A stretch of 64,000 nucleotides of DNA from Burkholderiales bacterium (GTDB lineage: Bacteria > Pseudomonadota > Gammaproteobacteria > Burkholderiales > Burkholderiaceae_C). The DNA lies in the NCBI GenBank assembly GCA_028872015.1, contig JAGWLO010000002.1, forward strand, positions 1 to 64,000, read 5' to 3'. Of this stretch, positions 61,101 to 64,000 are shown in pieces (the stretch's first letter is position 1; every line of letters begins with the position of its first letter). A model generated the notes under the pieces. The model was not told the origin of the DNA. It saw only the letters and a program-made list of their open reading frames with translations, and did no database searches. A program made the translations under genes and the position numbers.

Positions 61101-63548
61101 TTCGCCTTCGAGGTGCAGGGCCCGCGGCGGCCGGCGCGGCCGTGGATCAACGTGCTGGCCAACCCGGACTTCGGCAGCCTGGTGTCGGAAGCCGGAGGCG
61201 GCAGCAGCTGGGCCGTCAACAGCCGTCTGAACCAGCTCACGCCCTGGTCCAACGACGCGGTGGCCGACCCGCCCGGCGAATGGCTGCTGCTGCAGGACCG
61301 CCGCACGCGCGAGGTGTGGAGCCTGACGCCCTCGGCCAGCGCCCCGGCCGGCGCGAGCTACCGCATCGCCCACGCCCCGGGCACCAGCACCATCGGCCAC
61401 CGCCACACCGAGCTCGAAGTGACGCTGGCGTGGTGCGTCGATGCCGCGCTGGCGGTGCGGCAGCTGCGCGTGCGGGTGGTCAACCGCGGCGCGGCCGAGC
61501 GTTCGCTGCGGCTGGTGGGCATCGTCGAATGGCTGCTGGGCGCGGCGCGCGGCGACCGGCGCAGCGTGCACACGGCCCTGCACCGGCCCGGCGGCGCCGG
61601 GCCGGCCTGCGTGGCCCTGCTCGCCACCCAGCAGGAGCACAGCGCCGGCTTCGGCGGGGGCACCGCCTTCTGGGCCCTGACCGGCGACCCCGCCGGCAGT
61701 GCAGCGGTCGACTGGACCTGCGACCGCCGGGAATGCTTCGACGCCCGCGGCCGCGCCGTGCTGCCCGACGTCTTCGGCCGCACCCAGGGCAGCGGCGGCG
61801 AGCCCTGCGCAGCACTGTCCACCGAGCTCGTGCTGCCCCCCGGCAGCGCGGCCGACCGGTTGTTCCTGCTCGGCTGGGCCGCCGATGACGCGGCCGCGCG
61901 CGCCCTGGTCGAGACCGCCGCGCGCGTGCCCGCGCCCGAGCGGCGGCGCCTGGCCCTGGCGCACTGGGACCGGCTGCTCGGCGCCACCACCGTGCGCACG
62001 CCCGACCCGCTGTTCGACGCCCTGGTCAACCGCTGGCTGCTGTACCAGACGGTGGCCTGCCGGCTGTGGGCCAGGGCCGCCTTCTACCAGGCCGGCGGGG
62101 CCACCGGCTTTCGCGACCAGCTGCAGGACGCGATGGCGCTGGCCTGGGCCGAGCCGGCCCTGCTGCGGGCGCAGATCGTGCTGTGCGCCTCGCGCCAGTT
62201 TGCCGAGGGTGACGTTCAACATTGGTGGCACGCGCCGCAGGGTGCCGGCGTGCGCACGCATTTCTGCGACGACCTGCTGTGGCTCCCGTATGCGCTGGCG
62301 CACTACCTGCGGGCCACGGGCGACGGGGCGCTGCTGGAGCAGAGCGTGGCCTTCCTGGAAGGCGCGCCCATCCCGCCGGGCGCCGAGGACCGGTACGACA
62401 CGCCCGCGGTGAGCCTGCAGCAGGCCTCGGTCTACGAGCACGCGGCGCGCGCGATCGACCACAGCCTGGCGGTGGGCGTGCACGGCCTGCCGCTGATGGG
62501 CAGCGGCGACTGGAACGACGGCATGAACCGCGTCGGCATCGGCGGCCAGGGCGAATCGGTCTGGCTGGCCTGGTTCTTGTGCCGGCTGGTGGATGACTTC
62601 GGGCCCGTGGCGCGGGGCCGTGGCGACGACGCGCGCGCCGAGCGCTGGGCCGCCGCGGCGCAGGGCTGGCGCGCCGCCCTGCAGGGGCCGGCCTGGGACG
62701 GTGCCTGGTACAGGCGGGCCTACTTCGACAACGGCCAGGCGCTGGGCGCCAGCGCCAATGCCGAAGCCCGCATCGATCTCATCGCGCAGGCCTGGGCGGT
62801 GCTGTCCGGGGTGGCGCCGCCCGATCGGCAGGCCCAGGCGCTGGCGGCCGTGCAGGGTGAGCTGGTGGATGCCTCGGCCGGCCTGCTGCGGCTGCTGACA
62901 CCGCCCTTCGTGCGGGCCGAGCCCAGCCCCGGCTACATCCAGGCCTACCCGCCGGGTGTGCGCGAGAACGGGGGCCAGTACTCGCACGCCGGGGTCTGGG
63001 GCCTGATGGCGCAGCTCGCCTGGACCAAGGCCCAGCGCGGACCCGAGGCGACCGAGGCCGGCCTGGCGCGGGCCTGGCAATGGTTCCTGCACTTGAGCCC
63101 GGCGCACCGCGCAGCGCAGCCGCAGCAGGCTTCGGCCTACGAGATCGAGCCCTACGTGATGGCCGGCGACGTCTACAGCGCCGCGCCCTACGTCGGCCGC
63201 GGCGGCTGGAGCTGGTACACCGGCTCGGCGGCCTGGATGCACCGGGCCGCTATCGAGTCCATCCTGGGCCTGACGCTGGGTGCACGCCACTTGCGCGTCG
63301 ACCCCGGCCTGCCGCCGCACTGGCCGCGCGCCGAGCTGGCCTTGCGGCGCGACGGGCGCGTGCTGCGCTTCCTGCTTTTGCGCAGCCCGCCGGCGGCGGC
63401 GCTGCAGGCCGCCGCGCCGTGGTGCGCGGCGCAGAGGCCCCGCCTGCTGTTGCCGGGGGTGCCCCTGGCCTGGCCGGCGCTCGAGGGCGAATCCTGCTTC
63501 GTCGTGCCGCTGCTGGAAGCCGGCTCCGCCTGCGTGGCAACCCCCTAG
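55158..63548 (+). CDS. cyclic beta-1,2-glucan synthase (GT84-GH94)
   Basis: Giant inner-membrane enzyme of 2796 residues, the length of Brucella Cgs/NdvB. It initiates, elongates, cyclises and trims cyclic beta-1,2-glucan, a periplasmic osmoadaptation polymer. Order: N-terminal region; membrane helices near 412-470; GT84 domain with ALDSDTQLPPGR near 634 and later WTRGDWQLLPF; more membrane helices (about 820-1010); glycoamylase-like domain (about 1080-1420); two GT36/GH94 units. In the last unit, NPDFGSLVSEAGGGSSW is near 2000 and the phosphorylase catalytic GSGDWNDGMNRVG near 2447. The ATG at 55158 is the plausible start; GCC TAG-like spacing links it to the upstream small gene. All parts are uninterrupted. 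Confidence 0.93.
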   Translation: MARGAVERLLPGVPAAIARLLEPAAGPLAVPIRSEIFGPQRFAQHGRSLGLTHRAERPLMRRATFFPRLRNNIAVLRQAQAAIADQAAAGYGTSPAAQWLLDNAHLIEAQLLAIHEGLPRSYFRNLPVLLDASLAGLPRIYGVAWAFVAHTDGAFDDDLLVGFMRAYQEARELRLGEIWALPTTLRVVLVENLRRLAERLAANMAARSVADLVCDHIEQWSVERLARVGELLVQRGAATAFYARMAQRLQDRALEAHLAAPDAVLAWLRTRLPNLATVQAQEGLDQTADNLSVSNAVTSLRVIGDADWPAIVARASRLMQRMLAAPSFAAEHMLTRDQTLHAIERLARRSGRSELAVARTLLGLMQGAHARGDPVQASAGAWLRGDGQATLARALGLQADPRLAWRRLRLRLGLPLYLGAVALFSAVLLAWLLPRGGAGWHGPLQGLLLLLALLPASEAAVALVHRLVSESAPPLPLPRLALADGIPAAHRVMVAIPALLVDDATTDQLVHRLHLHWLANPEPQAQFALLSDGRDAATETLAQDAALLAHAVARVGALNAAQDIPREPDAPPRFLVLHRGRRYSHSEQGWIGWDRKRGKVEQLLAELATGVRGAFADLGPVSAIAPGTRYLVALDSDTQLPPGRLRELVGVAAHPENAPQLSADGARVVSGYGILQPRVATPLPAPYEDTWFHRLFSGQPGIDPYSSASSEVFQDLFEEGSFTGKGLLQVQAVHAVLGGRLPPGQVLSHDLLEGALVRCAAVTDIALIEDAPGHAEVAASRVHRWTRGDWQLLPFLLRPGRWPLGAVNRWKLFDNLRRSLLAPASLGLLVLALSGRGGLSPWRSLALVAAAFTVGPLLGALAGLVPSRPAVAKRHFYRQAGREFARALGAGAWQLAMLLQHAAAALDAIARGLWRMAVSQRHLLQWTTAASAQAAARGDFAYALRLHAGVPLAAALLFAGLWGLAAPHAGLALALALLWGAAPLWSWAASRPVGREPAAALSEPDRAYLLGVARDTWRYFERAVGAAELYLPPDNLQTHPHEMLAHRTSPTNIGLYLLSVACAREFGWIGTPELLTRLEQTLDSVDGLERHRGHLLNWYDTASGQALLPMYVSTVDSGNLSGHLLAVAQACLALARAPPQPGDDDSRGDAGNGSGMGDRGSHHDADAVPRRLRRVAYRCERTAWRPDFRFLYHPRRHLLHIGWRVAEQQLDVGFYDLLASESRLTSLLAIAKGDVPVRHWSALGRPFYAVGAAAALRSWSGSMFEYLMPTLVLAEPQGSVLHEACGAALVEQRRYAHAHRVPWGISESAYAGCDHTLAYQYAPQGVPRLALRRTPPDELVVAPYASALAAQIAPVAAVLNLAALQGLGARGALGFIEALDFSPGRQTAGETLTPVLTFMAHHQGMTLVALANVLCDGVAQRWGMANAHLQAVASLLHERAPREVSSLYAPPGPALPVVGPSGEPALLRPLTPGRQAVEPTQLLSNGHYSVALRANGAGTSRSGQVDIHRWRDDALRDAWGQFLYLRRAGGAALVSLTQHPAPDPAARYRAVFHADRVCYTAHWPDLQARITVWVSPEDDIEFRQLELLNLGDEPLAVELVSAFDVSLAQARADEAHPAFGNLFVSAHAQPAQQALRFERRPRLVGEPALMAAHFLVDTQTPLLGLRCQVDRRRWLGRQHEPSAPRARLDDWPAGPDECLLDTGLDPVCALAVRLELMPQRQAELTFATAASGHGPTLQAVIDKYRQPSHVARASLMSATLAGIRLRDLRLAAENLAPLQTLTTALVQSLSRAVSLPQSPAACDKRGLWRYGISGDRPLILVTIATLPGLGLVQVLAQALRWWSWGGVACDLVVVNAEPTSYLMALQRDLGALRDRLDADAPARAGAAPVALHLLRAVDLADEALTTLHAVARIRLSADGRPLAVHLRDWIARHEAARALRQDGTAAVTLAVDGAGEADDAGGAADGAPAPHAGRFAPESAEFAFEVQGPRRPARPWINVLANPDFGSLVSEAGGGSSWAVNSRLNQLTPWSNDAVADPPGEWLLLQDRRTREVWSLTPSASAPAGASYRIAHAPGTSTIGHRHTELEVTLAWCVDAALAVRQLRVRVVNRGAAERSLRLVGIVEWLLGAARGDRRSVHTALHRPGGAGPACVALLATQQEHSAGFGGGTAFWALTGDPAGSAAVDWTCDRRECFDARGRAVLPDVFGRTQGSGGEPCAALSTELVLPPGSAADRLFLLGWAADDAAARALVETAARVPAPERRRLALAHWDRLLGATTVRTPDPLFDALVNRWLLYQTVACRLWARAAFYQAGGATGFRDQLQDAMALAWAEPALLRAQIVLCASRQFAEGDVQHWWHAPQGAGVRTHFCDDLLWLPYALAHYLRATGDGALLEQSVAFLEGAPIPPGAEDRYDTPAVSLQQASVYEHAARAIDHSLAVGVHGLPLMGSGDWNDGMNRVGIGGQGESVWLAWFLCRLVDDFGPVARGRGDDARAERWAAAAQGWRAALQGPAWDGAWYRRAYFDNGQALGASANAEARIDLIAQAWAVLSGVAPPDRQAQALAAVQGELVDASAGLLRLLTPPFVRAEPSPGYIQAYPPGVRENGGQYSHAGVWGLMAQLAWTKAQRGPEATEAGLARAWQWFLHLSPAHRAAQPQQASAYEIEPYVMAGDVYSAAPYVGRGGWSWYTGSAAWMHRAAIESILGLTLGARHLRVDPGLPPHWPRAELALRRDGRVLRFLLLRSPPAAALQAAAPWCAAQRPRLLLPGVPLAWPALEGESCFVVPLLEAGSACVATP

Positions 63549-63600
63549 AAGCTGCGCGGCGGCACGGCCTGCTGGAAACAACGGATGCGCGGCGCTCGCC

Positions 63601-63621
63601 GCGGCCGACACACTCGGCCGC
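63601..63621 (+). terminator. hairpin after the glucan synthase gene
   Basis: GCGGCCGA and TCGGCCGC pair perfectly around CACAC, 53 bp after the stop codon and 47 bp before the next ATG. It lacks a T-tract, so termination is only possible, perhaps together with Rho. Confidence 0.4.
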
Positions 63622-63667
63622 ACGGTTGCAGCCGGCGCCCCGCGCCTCCACACGACGATCCGAGACC

Positions 63668-64000
63668 ATGAACCCACACACACGCACGGCCCTGGCGGCC
63701 CTGTCCGCCCTGTCGACCTTCTCGGGCCTCACCGCCCTGCCGCTGGCGGCCCTGGCGGCACCCGCGGCCCCCACCTGCGCGGCGGTGCTGGCGCGGCTGG
63801 CCGGCCGGCTGGCCGACGCCACCTGCACCGTCAGCGCCGACCTCACGACGGCCAACCCGGCGACCACGCCGGCGGACAACTCGATCCCGTCGCTGCCGCC
63901 CGGCGCCTTCACGCCCACGACCGACCGCGCCGTGATCGCCCCCAGCGCGGCCAAGCGCACGCCGATCACGCGCGCCGTGCCGGGGCTGCAGATCGATGCC
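63668..64000 (+). CDS. exported protein, N-terminal part (cut by window end)
   Basis: First 111 codons of an exported protein. The signal peptide is about residues 1-31 (ALSALSTFSGLTALPLAALA). The mature start has CAAVLARLAGRLADATCTV and then LPPGAFTPTTDRAVIAP and TPITRAVPGLQIDA. The pattern recalls large secreted alpha/beta hydrolases of the tannase/feruloyl esterase or oligomer-hydrolase type, but no catalytic motif is in view. The product is therefore left open. Confidence 0.7.
   Translation, partial: MNPHTRTALAALSALSTFSGLTALPLAALAAPAAPTCAAVLARLAGRLADATCTVSADLTTANPATTPADNSIPSLPPGAFTPTTDRAVIAPSAAKRTPITRAVPGLQIDA

Overview
This 64 kb window is chromosomal DNA from a very G+C-rich betaproteobacterium, most likely a Burkholderiales member of the Rubrivivax/Leptothrix/Piscinibacter type. 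That placement is an inference. It rests on the dapC-dapD-pilU-prmB order, smc followed directly by zipA, the small Trp-rich protein after acs, and the tesA-like/ybbA-like divergent pair. Real genes are densely packed and many overlap by ATGA or GTGA. The high G+C produces very long antisense ORFs (one of 1768 codons), which I left out.

Left part (1-13.6 kb). A minus-strand run holds an ABC-F ATPase (cut by the window edge), prmB, pilU, dapD and dapC. It is followed by a chemoreceptor with a secreted Cache protein, and by a SET-domain protein coupled to queF. On the plus strand smc and zipA follow, with a terminator-like hairpin in the short smc leader.

Nitrogen-catabolism block (about 13.7-24.8 kb, all minus strand). 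It sits between zipA and ligA, together with a glutathione reductase gene. One operon encodes a BMP-type ABC importer (binding protein, two permeases, double ATPase), a formamidase-like nitrilase-fold enzyme and two cysteine hydrolases, one closely resembling biuret hydrolase. A second operon encodes a GntR/FCD regulator and AtzH-, AtzE- and AtzG-like proteins. Both operons are preceded by the same composite palindromic element, GGTGCAC-N5-GGTATACCAG. The set reads as uptake and stepwise hydrolysis of a triuret/biuret/carboxybiuret-like or ureide compound. No cyanuric acid hydrolase or allophanate hydrolase lies in the window. This is the most interesting system here.

Central part (26-41.6 kb). 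Housekeeping genes: ligA, a NadR-like ATPase, def, a FecR/DUF6600 protein, an arylesterase diverging from a YbbA-like ATPase, yciO, class I fumarase, yqhA, acs, a Trp-rich membrane protein, ilvD, lgt, a DnaQ-like exonuclease and tRNA-Val(CAC).

Accessory part (41.7-51 kb). A Rieske oxygenase, its reductase and a class II aldolase form an operon ending in a GntR regulator. A perfect TCTGTATACAGA palindrome precedes it, and an 11-bp tandem repeat lies before the regulator gene. Then come a diguanylate cyclase, a cysteine synthase family gene, an M16 peptidase and glutaryl-CoA dehydrogenase. Behind gcdH is a decayed LivG-type fragment interrupted by a 36-bp perfect palindrome.

Right part (51-64 kb). 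Small envelope and stress genes: a zinc-ribbon protein, a mono-heme cytochrome c, DUF3309, and a yqjD-yqjE-yqjK-like operon. A 2796-residue cyclic beta-1,2-glucan synthase follows, and then the start of an exported protein cut by the window edge.
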